A DNA stretch of 64,000 bases from Delphinus delphis (GCF_949987515.2 NC_082689.1:99548957-99612956), one strand, 5' to 3'. Positions 45,746 through 58,540 are shown, numbered from the stretch's first letter. Notes: generated by a model not told the origin, from the sequence alone. Numbers and translations are program-made.

Positions 45746-47505
45746 TTCTTTGAGATGTTCATTAGTTTTCAGCTGTTTATCTTTACGATTTTCTTTGATG
45801 TGGATAATCAAAGAAGTGTACAGTGGAGAATATTATTTCATGGACAGTAATGGAGTGACAGTTCTACTCTCATTAGAGTATTTAGACACTACTCAAATTA
45901 GAGTATTTAGATACAGATAGTCCAAGGACTTCTTTGTAGTTATTCATCTTAAATGTATCAAAACTTCCTCTTAGTTATGGGGGCCAAAGGGCTTGAGTAC
46001 ATGTTTAAAACTTTAGACACAAAGAGTATTAAATCTTTCTATGGTTCAGGAATGATGGGCGTGCCTGAATTATGAGGCTTGCTGAATGGTCCCTTCCATG
46101 GAAGATGGAGAGGAGGTAAGAGTAGGGACTAGTGATTCAAATTTATCTTACATCAAAGGTTAAAAAAAAGGATATATATCTCCTTTTCTCCGTGATGTGG
46201 ATATATTTATATATATACATGGATATATTTATAGTGCATGGTACTTGGCAAAAATTATTAGTTGATTACTTTCTATATTTAGCCTTAAACATTCTTCTGT
46301 GCAAAGAGATTTCATCAAATCAATGTGACTCCAAGAAGGCGTTAGCGTGAACTTGGGCCTTGATGAAGACACGCTTTGGAACACAGCAAGAAGCTCCATA
46401 ATAAGGCCCTGAAAGGTTGTTGTGCTAAAGACAAACAGAACTGTCAGAGCAGGCTCTTGACATTTGTCCATGTATTTTTGGACTAAGACGAACAATTTAA
46501 AAACAATTGGAAAGAAACAACTGGCTGTGTTTGAACATAGTCCTCTGAAAGTGCAGCAGAAATAAAAAAGTGTGTGTGTAACTGTCTGAAGCTGATGTCA
46601 GGGAAGCCCAGATAAACCTTCGAGTTTATTTCTCAAGACTTGAGTTCAGCTTCTGGAGCACTCCCAGGCTAATTGAACTCAATTATTGGTATAAATGCTG
46701 TATAATGATCGGTAGTAAGTAGAGACAAGGAGGATTAGCCTCTGTCAGCTCTTGATGCACATTGGCTCCCAAACCTCAAAGTAATTCAAAGTTCTGCTGT
46801 GAGTTCGATCCAAAAAGTGATCCTGAGCTAACAAACAAGGGAGCCCAAGCATGATGGCATCACCCCCGGCACAGGAAGTTTCCTTCATGCACACACTGTC
46901 TGTGAGTTTCAAGTTGCTTCTTGCTTTGTATTATTTCCAGATGAGAAGTTTTCCATACATTTTCTCCCTTGCTAGAAAATGGTACATTCCTCATCTGTTT
47001 TTAAAAGTAGCAACTAAAAGGATTGTCCATAAAGATCTCCAGGCACCTGTGGAGATGATTACTCTGAAGGGATTGCTGTCTTTGAACATATCTTTGTCTT
47101 TGAACATATAACTCTTATGCTGTAGAGTTATTTTTATTTGGGAAACAGTATAGAAATAAGCAGAGAGCATAGAGAGGCTGGTCCTGCCTTTTGCAAAGCT
47201 TCAGTCTTTTGTAAAACAAAATCCAGATGATCTTATTCTGAGTAAGTGAACCCTGATGTTGGTTTGGTAACCTGGGGAAGGGAAGGGTCTTTCTTTGCAA
47301 AGCCCACCTGATTTCCTTCTCCGTTCACATTTTGAGTTCTTACTAAAGTATCAACCCTCCCCCATCCTTTCCACACACCTTAGGATTTAATGATTTCATG
47401 CCTGTCAATCTGTCTCACCTACTTGGTGACACAGAAACTGCCCCTTATGCTTTTATTCATCCTTTGCAGAGCCTAGCGTGCTTCAGACAAACCTGACAAT
47501 ATGCA
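45746..47505. other. Unassigned non-coding DNA
   Basis: Two small local duplications are visible: 'tagagtatttaga' twice near 45872-45910, and an 18-bp tandem pair, tgtctttgaacata, at 47077-47112. No gene or repeat family is called. Confidence 0.45.
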
Positions 47506-47507
47506 CA

Positions 47508-47645
47508 AACTCTGTGGCCTCAGTTTTCTCATCTGTAAAATTAGGAGAATGGCTCTAAGGATTAATTGCATTACTGTATATGAAAGTGCTGAATATGGTC
47601 CCAGGAGGGCCAGAGGCACAGATAAAAGTAAATTTCGTCCTCCCC
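47508..47645 (-). repeat. MIR SINE fragment
   Basis: 'ggcctcagttttctcatctgt' followed by 'aaaattaggagaatggctc' is the antisense MIR core. The 5' and 3' ends are degraded. Confidence 0.7.
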
Positions 47646-49800
47646 CTTCCAGCACAATGCTAAGCACATAAACAAGTGTGTTATTTCCCCTTTACATATC
47701 ATAAGTTAGCCAGAGTTTTCTCCTTAACACATGACTCTGAGAGTACTAATTCCCCTCTAGCAAAGCATGGCGTTTTTAGAACTGGGTTGTGAGTTCCTTT
47801 GGAGACATGCTAACTTTCCAGGTACCAGGAGCAGATCTGTGCCAGTGTCGTCCTCAGCATGGGGACAGGAGCTGCTTGGTCATACTTCCTCACTGAGGAT
47901 TGCCTGCTCCTTGACCAACCTCGAACATCATTATGGGGAAAGGTTAGAGATAAATATTATGTAAACAGCAGATCATTGAACACTGACCTGTTCAAGGGGC
48001 TGCATTTCACTGCCTGTGATGCCTTTTAAAGTGAAAAAGGAGAAGGAAACCAATATTATTTTGACCGGATTAGATGTGACGCTCCCACTTTGGTCATTTT
48101 AGTCAAACACCAAGACAGAAAAACCTGCTAGACAGTTTTATTAATTCTCAGTTAAATACAATGCCCAAACAGTAGTTAGACATTACCTGCATTATTTTCA
48201 GGTCTTTGCCTGAAGATGGAAAACTTCAGTTGTCTACGTGGTCCTGAGGCTCTCCTTGGTATTGTCCACTTTATTGGGAATGTAGAAAGAAGGGGGTGCC
48301 CACAGCTGTCAGCCAAGCACCTTTAAGGAATGTCTAAGCTGTCAGCTCTAGCCAATGGTAGAGGTGTTCTCTTCCCATCCCTAGGTTGAGGGGACAGAGA
48401 ATGGATATGATTATGATGTATATCGGAGCTTCTCTAGGTCTTAATCCTATTGTCAGTTGCTCAAAGGAGAAGAACAAAGTCTTAAATAAAAAGATAAACC
48501 CTTCCTTTAAGAGGTTAGGGGTACTTTCATTCTACAGGACAGGGCTGCAAGGTCCCTGGCAAAGACTTGGGGTTTGTATGTGTTACTCATCATCCCCCAG
48601 GTCAAATATGTAGATATCTTACATGAAAAAATGCAATAATTTTTTTTAGACGAAATAACTGCAATGCCTTTGTATCTTCTATTGCCATAGAAGGTATAAA
48701 TTGTTCCAAAATGGAGGCAGGAGAAAACTTGTTTGGGTTCTCATCAGAGTATTTGCCCCAATTCCCTACAACAATAATAGGAGTTACCAAGTATCATGGC
48801 CTTACTTCCAAACAACACTCAGTGCATTCACTCATTGCTAGTAATAAGGAAAAGCAAGTTGTGCATAGGTAATACTATATAGCATGCTACAGCATATAGC
48901 AGATATTTGATTAAACTGGACTCTAAGTATAAGCCTCTTAAAATAATTAGATGTTTTTCTGTATGCTCTGCAAAGAGAAAGAGGCAAGAGATAAACATGC
49001 TTGGAGTGAGGATTCAGTCCTAGTACAATTTCCAATTTTATCCTAGGCTCAGCTTTACTTTCCAACATGCCATACGCTACCATACTTCTACTTTTTGACA
49101 TTCACGATCAGAGTGAATGTTGAGAATGATAACCCCTGTGTCTTCTCAGAGCCCAATTTGTCGTATGCTGAGAGAATGTTAGTGTTAGAAGGAGGCTTTG
49201 AGGTCCCAAGAGTCCCTTTTCGGCACCTATGCAATGGGCATCTGACCTACTGTGGTGTTGCAACAAGAGCTGGCAAGAGGACTAGGGTAGAAAGGTAGGC
49301 AGCTTATTGAAGATATAATTTACTAAAAGAGCTTTTGGTGCAATGCATTCTGATACAATTTTTTCCTAAAAATAAAATGCTGGTTTAGATGCAAATAAAG
49401 GAGACTGTTTCCAGATAGATAGAAAATAGTACAGCATGCACCTTGAAAAGTCTAAATTCAAATATTGTATATCCATATATTTGTTTAGTTAGCTACCATC
49501 TGGAGTCAGGGGTAGTCTCTAACCCAATTTCATTGTAAGAGAAAGTTCAATATGATATAAGAAATAGTTTGCTGCTACTTCTCTTTTAAAAATTATTTAA
49601 TCTTAATCCACTACCCCATATAACACCATGCTTCACGTCATCCTTCTTCTAGCATTAAATGTTAAGTATTCCCAGGATATTTAGTTTCCTTAGCGATCTC
49701 TTTTAGGGCAGGTACTGTAGATGAGACATGAATCCTAGCCACTCTTCTCTGCATGCTGAGGGTCACTTATCTGCAAGTCAAAGTCCACATCTCCCCACAA
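47646..49800. other. Unassigned 2.2-kb non-coding stretch
   Basis: No repeat or gene is supported. The open frames (up to 87 codons, 48838-49101 minus) have no domain. Confidence 0.45.
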
Positions 49801-49809
49801 GTCACACAG

Positions 49810-49990
49810 GTGTGTAACTGGTGATTCCATAAACATGCATTAGAACCACACAGAGGGCTTGTTAAAACATACTTCTGGGTCCTTCCTGAGTCTCAGGTTC
49901 TGTAGATTTGAAGTTGAGTGCAAAAATTTGCATTTTTAACATATTTCCTAGATGCTGCTGATATTGCTAGTCCAGTAACAACACTTCGAA
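49810..49990 (+). mobile_element. hAT-Charlie MITE relic (MER20-like)
   Basis: 'aaacatgcattagaaccacacagagggcttgtt'-type text, then 'cttctgggtccttcctgagtc' and 'aatttgcatttttaacatattt', then 'gatgctgctgatattgctagtcc'. The pattern is that of small hAT-Charlie elements. Family and ends are uncertain. Confidence 0.6.
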
Positions 49991-51668
49991 AACAACTGTT
50001 CCAGGAAAAAAAAAAAAGTCATTTGAATGACTGGAAAACATTGTCCTGTAACAGGCAGCATGCTGGATACGCCAGGCAGAGGTGTGCTGTGCACACAACT
50101 TAGGAAATAATGAAGATGGAGTTGAGGAGTTCAGATTTAATCTCCAGATCTCAAGTCAGGCAATCAGATTCCTTAAGGCATTTTTTTCTTTCCTTCGAAG
50201 TCCATTCTTCCAGCCAGTCCTTCCTCCAGTCCTGCTATGAAGAGGCTGTGCTGTTTTCTATTTTAGCTACTTATGCAACTCTCTTAACCTGGTAAAAAGG
50301 AGCAAAGATGATCATTTGTTTCTCAGCACTACTCTTTAGCCTTTGGACAGCAATCAAAAGTATATTACAAGAAGGGGGAAAATATGTATAACAGGAGAAA
50401 TGCCTTGTATCAAATTGGCTCTATACTTAGGTTCCCATGGAAACAAGATTATAAGTTAGTGATTTGCTTTTACTTAATGCAGTATTGGGGAGAAAATGCC
50501 TCTTTTTCATTACTCAAATGCTTTGCCTGTACTTCACCAAATTACAAGAACATAATACCATGTAGGTTTCTAAAGAGTTTAAACTGGCGTACTACATTAA
50601 ATTCAGAAGAGAGCATCTCATTTAAAAATGTAAATGGAATAGAATAAATTGTTTTGTGAGAATAAATTATTGGACTTTTTTTTTTAATTTCTGTTTTTGT
50701 GTTCATGAAGTACTGACCTTTAGCACCCAAAGAAGCTAAATCTTCAGGTAGTTTCTTGTAGAAAGTTTTGAAAGTCATACCAAGGATTTGCATACAGATA
50801 CTGCCAAAAAGGTACAAAAAGACTTCTTCTTATGTTATACTTGCAGCAACTATGGTGGATAAAGGTCAGTACAATCAATTCTCCAGCTAACTTTAAGGCA
50901 TTCTGTATCCTTGTTATTGATTTAGTGAGAACTTCATTCCATGGAAATTCACTTTGGTTTCCATTGTGGATTTTATACCACAAGTAATAACCAAATTCTT
51001 AGGGTTTGAGGAGTATAACCTGTCTTTTAAGGGCCTATCCATTTCATAGCATCTACTTCGCTGAGGAATCAGCTGTCTTTTATGGTATAATAAAGACTAC
51101 AAGAAGGCCTATGAAACATTTAACTTGTATTTTTATCACTGATTTTCATTAATGTTTCTAAGGTCAATACGTGAATCCAAATACTGTCTTAAAGTGAAAA
51201 CACATCAGGTTATTTTTAACCTGCAAATTATTTGATCAGTTGCCTCGGATGTATGGAGTATGACTTCAGGGGTAAGGAACAGATGGGATTTGATAGGAAA
51301 GCTTGGTGCTACCCTACATGGTGAGGTGAGTGCTAGGCTGCAAAGAGGAGGCCAAGGGGTGGTGAGTGCCCAGAAGGATAAAACCACAAAGGGAATGTGG
51401 AGGACCTCTCAGGGTTAGCTTCATCTACTGTGCAATGTTTCTCTAGGCAGCTGTCAGCCTTACATCTTCTGTACTCATTTCATCTGAGGATCCTCCCTCA
51501 AAATATATTTTTTTTAAGTTAGGATTTTCAAGCTTGGCTTTATAATTTCAAAAATAATCAGGTCTAATGTGAGCCATTCCTTGTTTTCATATTATTGATA
51601 ATTCTTTAAGGTCAGTCAGTGGACCACTTGGGACCAACAAATTCTCGCTTTCTCTTTACTCTGCTTAT
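49991..51668. other. Unassigned non-coding DNA
   Basis: No exon or repeat is called. Open frames of 79 to 91 codons around 50384-50983 lie on both strands without domains. Confidence 0.45.
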
Positions 51669-51679
51669 TCCCCCTTCTA

Positions 51680-51680
<1 letters not shown>

Positions 51681-51710
<30 letters not shown>

Positions 51711-51902
51711 GCGGTATGAGGGCCTCTCACTGTTGCGGCCTCTCCCGTTGTGGAGCACAGGCTCCAGACGCGCATGCTCAGCGGCCATGGCTCACGGGCC
51801 CAGCCGCTCCGCGGCATGTGGGATCCTCCCGGACCGGGGCACGAACCCGTGTCCCCTGCATCGGCAGGCAGACTCTCAATCACTGCACCACCAGGGAAGC
51901 CC
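51681..51902 (-). mobile_element. Short-form CHR-type SINE with long poly-T tail
   Basis: T run of 27 at 51684-51710, then 'gcggtatgagggcctctcac', the body, and the head ending gggaagcc. The 12-bp duplication tcccccttctat is at 51669-51680 and 51903-51914. Confidence 0.96.
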
Positions 51903-52046
51903 TCCCCCTTCTATTTTTAACTGGAGATTAGTCAAGATTGTGAAAATGGAAGGTCTGAGTGAATTATTTTTTAAAAACGTGGTTTATAACTTAGATTAAA
52001 TTTCTGTCTAAGATACTTGTTCATTGCTGGCAGCGTGGTTTAGTGT

Positions 52047-52207
52047 AAAGCGTTGCTTCTCCAAGTGTGCTTCCTGGACCAGAAGCACTGATCTTACCTG
52101 GGAGCATGTTAGCGATGCAGAGTCTCAAGACCCCCTCGGAACCATGGAATTATCTGCATTTTAATAAGAGTTCTAAGTGATTAGTGTGCTCATTGAAGTC
52201 TGAAAAA
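52047..52207 (+). mobile_element. hAT-Charlie MITE relic (MER3-like)
   Basis: 'cttctccaagtgtgcttcctgg', 'acctgggagcatgttagcgatg' and 'attatctgcattttaataagag' match the layout of small hAT-Charlie elements. The ends are eroded. Confidence 0.65.
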
Positions 52208-52214
52208 TATTGGT

Positions 52215-52350
52215 AAAGAGTACTGGCATTGAAGCAGGTTATCCAACTTCTTTTTTTTAATTAATTAATTAATTATTTTTGTTTGTTTGTTTATCCAACT
52301 TCTAATCCTAGCTCTGCCACTGTCTAGCTACAGTACCCTGTACCAGTCAG
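52215..52350 (-). repeat. MIR fragment interrupted by a tail insertion
   Basis: Outside the inserted T-rich block, 'ggcattgaagcaggttatcc' joins 'taatcctagctctgccactg' and 'tctagctacag', an antisense MIR core. Confidence 0.55.
52252..52290 (-). mobile_element. Tail-only retroinsertion (39 bp) with intact target-site duplication
   Basis: A T-rich block (T run, (TTAA)n, then (GTTT)n) is bounded by a perfect 13-bp duplication, ttatccaacttct, at 52239-52251 and 52291-52303. The cut site reads TTCT/AA, close to the L1 endonuclease consensus. Read on the minus strand the insert is only an A-rich/(CAAA)n tail with no element body, so it is an extreme 5' truncation of a SINE or L1. Confidence 0.85.
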
Positions 52351-54549
52351 TTCAGTTTTTCAAACTGTGTTCCTTGGATATTTATCTGCTCAGCTATGGT
52401 TACTCAGAGCCTGAGAGGTGAGGTCAGGGACTCCCACCTGAGTCCTGAGCAACGCCAATTTTATTTGCTTTTAGCCACTAGTCCAACATAAGGCACTGTT
52501 CGAAGAAAAGATTTGTCTGTGAAAGAGATTTGAAGCCTACCTGAGGAGGCTAGGCGTGACTGAGGAGTTCTAAAGTCACTTCCAGATATAAATTTTGTAT
52601 AATTATAATATCACTCATTGATATGAATTTTTTAAAAGGAAATATCTCTTCATGTATACACACTTGTCAGGTAGTGAGACCAAGAGTTTAGTTGCTTCTA
52701 GGAGGCTCCATGAGTAGGATAGAGAAACTCAGCCTGCCTGTCACTAAATTTCCCACTGTTTCTCTCAATCTTAGTCATATACTGTCCTGAATTTACCCCC
52801 TTTGACACTGCAGGAGAACGGTTTATGACACCTCGCGATACTACATTTTATTCAGTCTTTTTAAAAAATCGGTATTGGTTATTTGGCCACACTCTGACCT
52901 TGGACATCCATTGGGTAGTGCCATTCACTTTGCATACATTGATCTAAAAAGGAGTCGAAAGTCTGAGATATCCAATGATATCCTACACCTGGCAAAGCAA
53001 TTTCCATTCCTGTACACCCTGGTGAACAAAAGAGGACCAAACTCCCCAGTTCATTTTCCATTGACACTTGTATCTATAACTGATTCTCATAGTCAGAACC
53101 ATAATTATAACCAGAGTCCCTGATCAGATTCCTCTGCATTCTGCTGAGAAACAGGGCAACTTCATAGCCAGTTCTAAATATGGTTCCTTCTTTCCTTAAA
53201 ACAGCAACAGATGTTCTTTCTGGATCCATAGTGTGGAGCCATCATCCACCTTTTATATTTTCCAGCTGATAGTTGTATTGGTCTAGTACTTATTTACATG
53301 TTTATTGGCTTTACATGACGTATATCCTCCAAAGAACTCAGGCAACGGAAGGATTTGTTTTAGAATTCTACAAAATATATCCTTACTAGTTCAACTACGG
53401 GATTTACATGCAGTCATTTTACATTCCCCTTCATGTATTGTGGTCAGATTATTATAAAAATAGTCACATATTCAGATCTTCTCAGGGGTACATATATTCC
53501 CCTTTCAAAATACAACCACAAGGAAAAAAGAAAACTCGACTGAAATAACTGACCAATATTCTTTTCTTAGAAAAATCAATCTCATCGCTAGCTCATGAAA
53601 TTCAATTTCTCTGGTCAGGAGCAAAGCAGATAATCATCACTTAATAATATTTATGGATGTGAGAAATGCAGAGTAACTGAAATTGCCCTCTAAAGCTATT
53701 ATCAAATTCCTTAAAACTTTTTTGTTTATCTGAAGGGGATTTATGAAGTGCTGGTAAGTGTTTTAGTTATTTTTTTCCCGTCAGTTTCTATTTGGGCTAA
53801 CACACATCAGAGGCACTCAATATTTGGTAAATGAATAAGGGGTGAGTAAATGAATAAAGTAAAATACAGATGACCCCTAATTTGTACATGATGCATTCCT
53901 AGAGACTGCTTCATAAAGGAAATTGCTTAAAGGCAAAATACCGCAAAAATGCTGCTGCTTTTGTGTATAAGAAATTTTGGAAATTAACAGCAGATAAATT
54001 TAGAAAGGCCAACAGTAAATATAGATGTTCATTAGGTAATAAAAAATGAAAGTAATGATAAAAGAGCAGCAGGTAGAAGCATGGTCACTGTTTAGAAAGT
54101 GGAATTCTAGTAAAAGGTAACTGGATAAATGCAATATTTGCTTCCCTTTTTGAAAGTATCCACTGATAAGAAAAAACGATGAGAAGAAACTCCATTTTCT
54201 CCACAGAATTAAGCCAGAAGCCAATCCTTTTTTCTCCTAACCTTGAAAAGTATTATAGATTCTCTGAACCTGCTTTCAGTGTCTTTTGGAGAGATAAAAA
54301 CTAATGGTAAATCACGAAAGAGAGAATATGTGAGATTTCAGATTTGACGAAGAACCAAGCTGAGCCAAAGGGGAGTGCTGAAACCTTGGGAGAACCAAGC
54401 ACCAAAGAACATGTGCATGATTTAAAGTGTTCTGAGACAACATACCCAAGTAGAAACACTGGCTTCTCCAGGTCACACTTTGCCTACAAAGTTCCCCATA
54501 TATCAGCACATCACTGGTTTGGACAGAACTTTCCTCACTCCTAGAAGCA
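52351..54549. other. Unassigned non-coding DNA
   Basis: 52355-52530 may be a further hAT relic, but I cannot fix it. The open frames here have no domain. Confidence 0.4.
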
Positions 54550-54847
54550 CGAGAATCAGAAAGAAACTAACACAAGATCTTTAGAGAGGAATACAGAAAA
54601 CAAAAGGCAAATCTAATAACATAACAGAAAAAAAAAAACTGAAGAAGAAAATAAACATATTTTTCATATTTTAAGATAAAGTGAATATAAACTATTTGAA
54701 AAAAGATATCAACAGAATAATGAAAAGATACACAAACATCACATTGAGAGGAAAAACAGGTAGGCAGATCTTAAGAAAGAAATGGAAGGAAAAAAAACTA
54801 TCAAAAATCGTGACCACATTAAAAAAAAAAATTTAAAGTTAATGCTA

Positions 54848-55054
54848 GGGCTTCCATGGTGGCGCAGTGGTTGAGAGTCCGCCTGCCGATGCAGGGGACA
54901 CGGGTTCGTGCCCCGGTCTGGGAAGATCCCACATGCTGCGGAGTGGCTGGGCTCGTGAGCCATGGCTGCTGAACCTGCGTGTCTGGAGCCTGTGCTCCGC
55001 AACGGGAGAGGCCACAACAGTGAGAGGCCCGCGTACCACAAAAAAAAAAAAAAA
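54848..55054 (+). mobile_element. Short-form CHR-type SINE
   Basis: Head 'gggcttccatggtggcgcag', B box 'ggttcgtgcccc', the standard body and a pure A tail. A perfect 13-bp duplication, aaagttaatgcta, is at 54835-54847 and 55055-55067. Confidence 0.96.
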
Positions 55055-55537
55055 AAAGTTAATGCTAAAAACAGCATCCATGGCATAGAAGAAAGATTTG
55101 AGATAATCACAGGAAAAAAATAGAATCCAAAAAAATAGAGACTCAAGTGTTTATAGATAATGTTGACAGATATGCAAGTTTGAGCAAAGGAGATATAAAT
55201 TATGATAAATGATACAGCTGAAAAGAAAATAATATAATACAGAAAAAAATTAAAATACCCAATAAAAGAGCATTTCCTGAAATCAATTAAAACCTGAATT
55301 TTAACGTTAAGAAGAAAAGGCTTTTTTGTGTTTCAGGAAAAGTTGATGTGAAACATATCCTAATGAATAAAAACAAAGTTTCTATAAGAGTCCAGTCAGA
55401 AAAAAGAAAGCTGGTCTAAAATTCTTCATGGCAGAATTCAGTCACAGAACACAGGGGAGAAACTGTATAGAATAAGGACAGAAATTATTATCCAAGATTT
55501 TTATACCTAGCCAAACTGTTGTTAAATATAAAGGTTA

Positions 55538-55743
55538 GGGCTTCCCTGGTGGCGCAGTGGTTGAGAGTCTGCCTGCCGATGCAGGGGACACGGGTTCGTG
55601 CCCCAGTCCGGGAAGATCCCACATGCCGCGGAGCGGCTGGGCCCGTGAGCCATGGCCGCTGAGCCTGTGCGTCCGGAGCCTGTTCTCCGCAATGGTAGAG
55701 GCCACAACAGTGAGAGGCCCGCGTACCGAAAAAAAAAAAAAAA
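55538..55743 (+). mobile_element. Short-form CHR-type SINE
   Basis: Head 'gggcttccctggtggcgcag', a body close to the copy 690 bp upstream, and an A tail after 'gcccgcgtaccg'. No unambiguous target-site duplication. Confidence 0.95.
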
Positions 55744-55990
55744 TAGATTATATCCCAACAAGCACTCAGAGATTATAACACCTATAACCCTTCTTAAAAC
55801 AAAACTAAACTAAACTAAATCTTGATGTAAGACCTTAGCCATGTAAGATAAATCAAATATAATACCGAGTTAGATAATTCAGTACACTGGTATTGAATCT
55901 GTTTACACATAATGACTAAAAGTTTATACATTTATAAATGGGCCTAAAAAATCTCTGGGAATTATAATTATAGAAACAAATATAAATGTT

Positions 55991-56269
55991 ATAAATGTAT
56001 TGGTACATTTGATGTTATGTTATAATTTTAAATAATTATGTATTCATCAGCAATTGGGAGAAGCAGTGAGTGGGAAGATGCTCTATCAGGATGGTTCTAT
56101 TTTGAGGAGCTAGGCATAGCTCTTCTTTGTGGAAATACAATAAACGCTCCACGGCTGTAAAGGCAGATATATGACAGAAGAAGGAAGAAAGGGAAAGCCA
56201 TGAAGAATGATTTTTAGGACTCAGAATATTTGGAGAGAATTGAGCCCTGTGATTGGTCTTTTGGTGCTG
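55991..56269. other. Unassigned AT-rich DNA
   Basis: Nothing recognised. Confidence 0.4.
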
Positions 56270-56700
56270 TCTTAGGTTGGATATTTTGGAAGCAGAGCCT
56301 GCTACAGGAATTTGGGCTGATTTATTGAGTGAGTGCTCTTAAGGGGAAGGGTGTGAGAGAAGCAAGATGGGGAAGTTAAGCAAAGATGTAGTCCCAGCTT
56401 GAGTGTGGCTTCAGTCTGATCGTACATGGAATTCTGGAGCATACATTGAACCACAGAATTGGCCCCCACCTTGAGGCCAGGGCTTGGTCTCTTGTACCTC
56501 TTCAGTCAGTCACTGGCTACATAGAGGGAGGGATAAATAGAGGTGTGACTCTGGAGTTAGGTGCTTTAGTTCCATGGAGGGTGATTCTCTGGAAAAGAGG
56601 ACAGTTATGGGCTGTTAGCCAACACTCACAGCAGCTCAGGTCTGGGTGCATCTGCCTGATAAATGGCGTTTGGGCAGGGTCCCAACAGTGTCACCTGTAG
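56270..56700. repeat. Possible unidentified ancient repeat
   Basis: The stretch from 'ttaggttggatattttggaag' and 'gctgatttattgagtgagtgc' to 'gtcccaacagtgtcacctg' looks like a diverged mammal-wide repeat. I cannot name it. The 84-codon frame inside (56446-56700) has no domain. Confidence 0.35.
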
Positions 56701-57779
56701 GGTATCGATAGCTGTACTTGATGTTAGCTTTCCCTGTCACTGATCAATCCTTTATTATCCTTTCTTATGGCTTACAGATGACAGTGCCTAGGAAATGTAT
56801 TTCACTAAGAAGAAGAGAGGAAAGGACCTCTGTGGAGAGAACAGGAGGATGGAGACGGCTAGATTTGGGGGGAAGAAAGTATGCAGTTGAGCTTTGTGGA
56901 AGTGATCTTAGCCTCAAGTTATTATTCATGGTGCCAGGTGTGAGGTCACAACAACCTCAGATGGTCACTCTACTAAGCTATTAAGTGTTGCTTGATGTCC
57001 TCCAGAGACTCTGCACAACTCATCCTATCCTCTTTTCTCTCCATCCTCCCCAGTGATCCAACTCAACTGAGATGCCATATCTCAAATCACAGTTTGAAAA
57101 CTTTTAAGCCCCAAGAACAGTAGGTGAGAAACATGGGCACTTGGGGGGTGACGTTGAAATTGAAAGAAAACATTATCTTGGATTCAGATGAGACTAGAAA
57201 AACCAATTTGCAATTGTGCCCTATTTGGGATACACCAATGTCTCTGTAACATGTATGTAAAGGAGTACCGTAGTCTCAAGTCTTGAAGAGAAGACTAGAA
57301 TGTGGCATTTTCCAAATTTAGTTTACAATGGGACCCATTTTTTATTGACCATCCCATGGGATTGGCGTTTTACAAAAACATGTTTTGACAGATGCTGGTG
57401 TTGGCAATGAGACCCAGCGACTTTTCAAGAAATATAGGTGAAGATGGCATGTGTGTGGTAGCATAATACTTTTTAAAGAAATGTGGAAGATGGATCGGAG
57501 AGGAAAGAAAATGTCACTGAGGCCAGGTAGGGGCTCTTTATTCCAGTTAAAAATTTAAAAGCCTGAACCAATCTTAGCAGTCATTAATGCAACCTCCCAG
57601 CCTAGTGCAGGAGCCTACATTCCTTATGGAAGAGCCACTGATGCTTCTTTCTTCATGAACTGCTAATACAGACTGTTGCGTGATTCTAAGCATTAAGGAT
57701 GTTTTCCCACTATGCAATTGAAGTATCTCTCTGAGAACTACTCCCGTGGTCTTAGTTCTGCTCTTTGAAGTTATACAGG
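56701..57779. other. Unassigned non-coding DNA
   Basis: No repeat or gene is called. Confidence 0.45.
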
Positions 57780-57925
57780 ATAGTTTATTTGTTCACTCAA
57801 CAAAAAGATTTATATGCCAAGTGCTGTCTTAATAATGAGAATCCAAAGGTAAAGCAGACATGGTTCCAGCTTAAAACCTAATGAGAAAAAAAAGACATAA
57901 ACAATCAGGTTTTGCTGTAATAAAT
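57780..57925 (+). repeat. Ancient mammalian repeat (L2/MIR class, uncertain)
   Basis: 'tttgttcactcaacaaaaag', 'tatgccaagtgctgtcttaat' and 'acatggttccagcttaaaacc' follow the same pattern as the copy at 31070-31200. Confidence 0.55.
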
Positions 57926-58540
57926 GTTAGCAAAGAAAAAACATAGGGAATTTAGAAGAAGAGGTGAATGACTGCCCTGGCATCCTGAGAGGATGCACGG
58001 TGCCTTGATGGAATCCTTTCTACATTGGAGAGAGGCAATCATGTCCATTCTACCCTTCCCTCTTTTCTTCCTAAATATACCCCGATGCTTTAACTTGTTC
58101 TCATATTATATAACTTCTCAATTCTTTAATCCCATTCCTTCCTCCTCTGGAGACTTTGTTGGAAGTCTTCTTGGAAGTATTGTCCGGAGTATTGTCCAAT
58201 ACAGTTGGAAGTATTCTTCTTCCAGTGTGGCCTTCCAGAATTGCCCATTGCCTCAGTTGTGCTCTGACGAGGTCCAAGCATAAGAACATAGAATTCACAG
58301 TCCACTGCGAAGGGCCAGTGTACCTACCTAGCATGTGTGTGCAAGGTTTGCTTATATATTAGCAATAACTCATCCTTCCCTTTTGAGTTGTATGTTATAA
58401 GTTAACTTTCTAAAAATTTTAGTCCCTCTTATTTCATACTCTACTAGAATAAAAGAATCAGTTCAACTTAGACACATAGACATTGGTGCATTAATTCAAA
58501 CATGTTCCCATTGTAAAAATGTATTTTGGGGAGAGATTAA
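57926..58540. other. Unassigned non-coding DNA
   Basis: 58155-58222 has short imperfect repeats of 'ttggaagtattctt' and 'gtattgtcc'. The open frames here (up to 96 codons) have no domain. Confidence 0.45.

Larger units (their letters stand above)
54550..55990 (+). mobile_element. HAL1/L1M ORF1-like fragment, interrupted by two SINEs
   Basis: A-rich plus-strand sequence reads like a decayed L1 ORF1 or HAL1. The best piece is at about 55480-55537 ('attatccaagatttttatacc', 'tagccaaactgttg', 'aaatataaagg'), equivalent to the ORF1 C-terminal domain region. Purine-rich upstream sequence fits a decayed coiled coil. SINEs at 54848 and 55538 split it. The ends are approximate. Confidence 0.5.

Noticed and set aside
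1106..55600. tRNA genes suggested by A- and B-box motifs
   Set aside because: The motifs are the tRNA-derived heads of SINEs. No cloverleaf with an intact acceptor stem is present.
30503..55778. Recurrent short protein pattern ('[25 protein letters not shown]') in many places
   Set aside because: Each instance lies in a short-form SINE. The similarity is that of the repeat DNA, not of a gene family.
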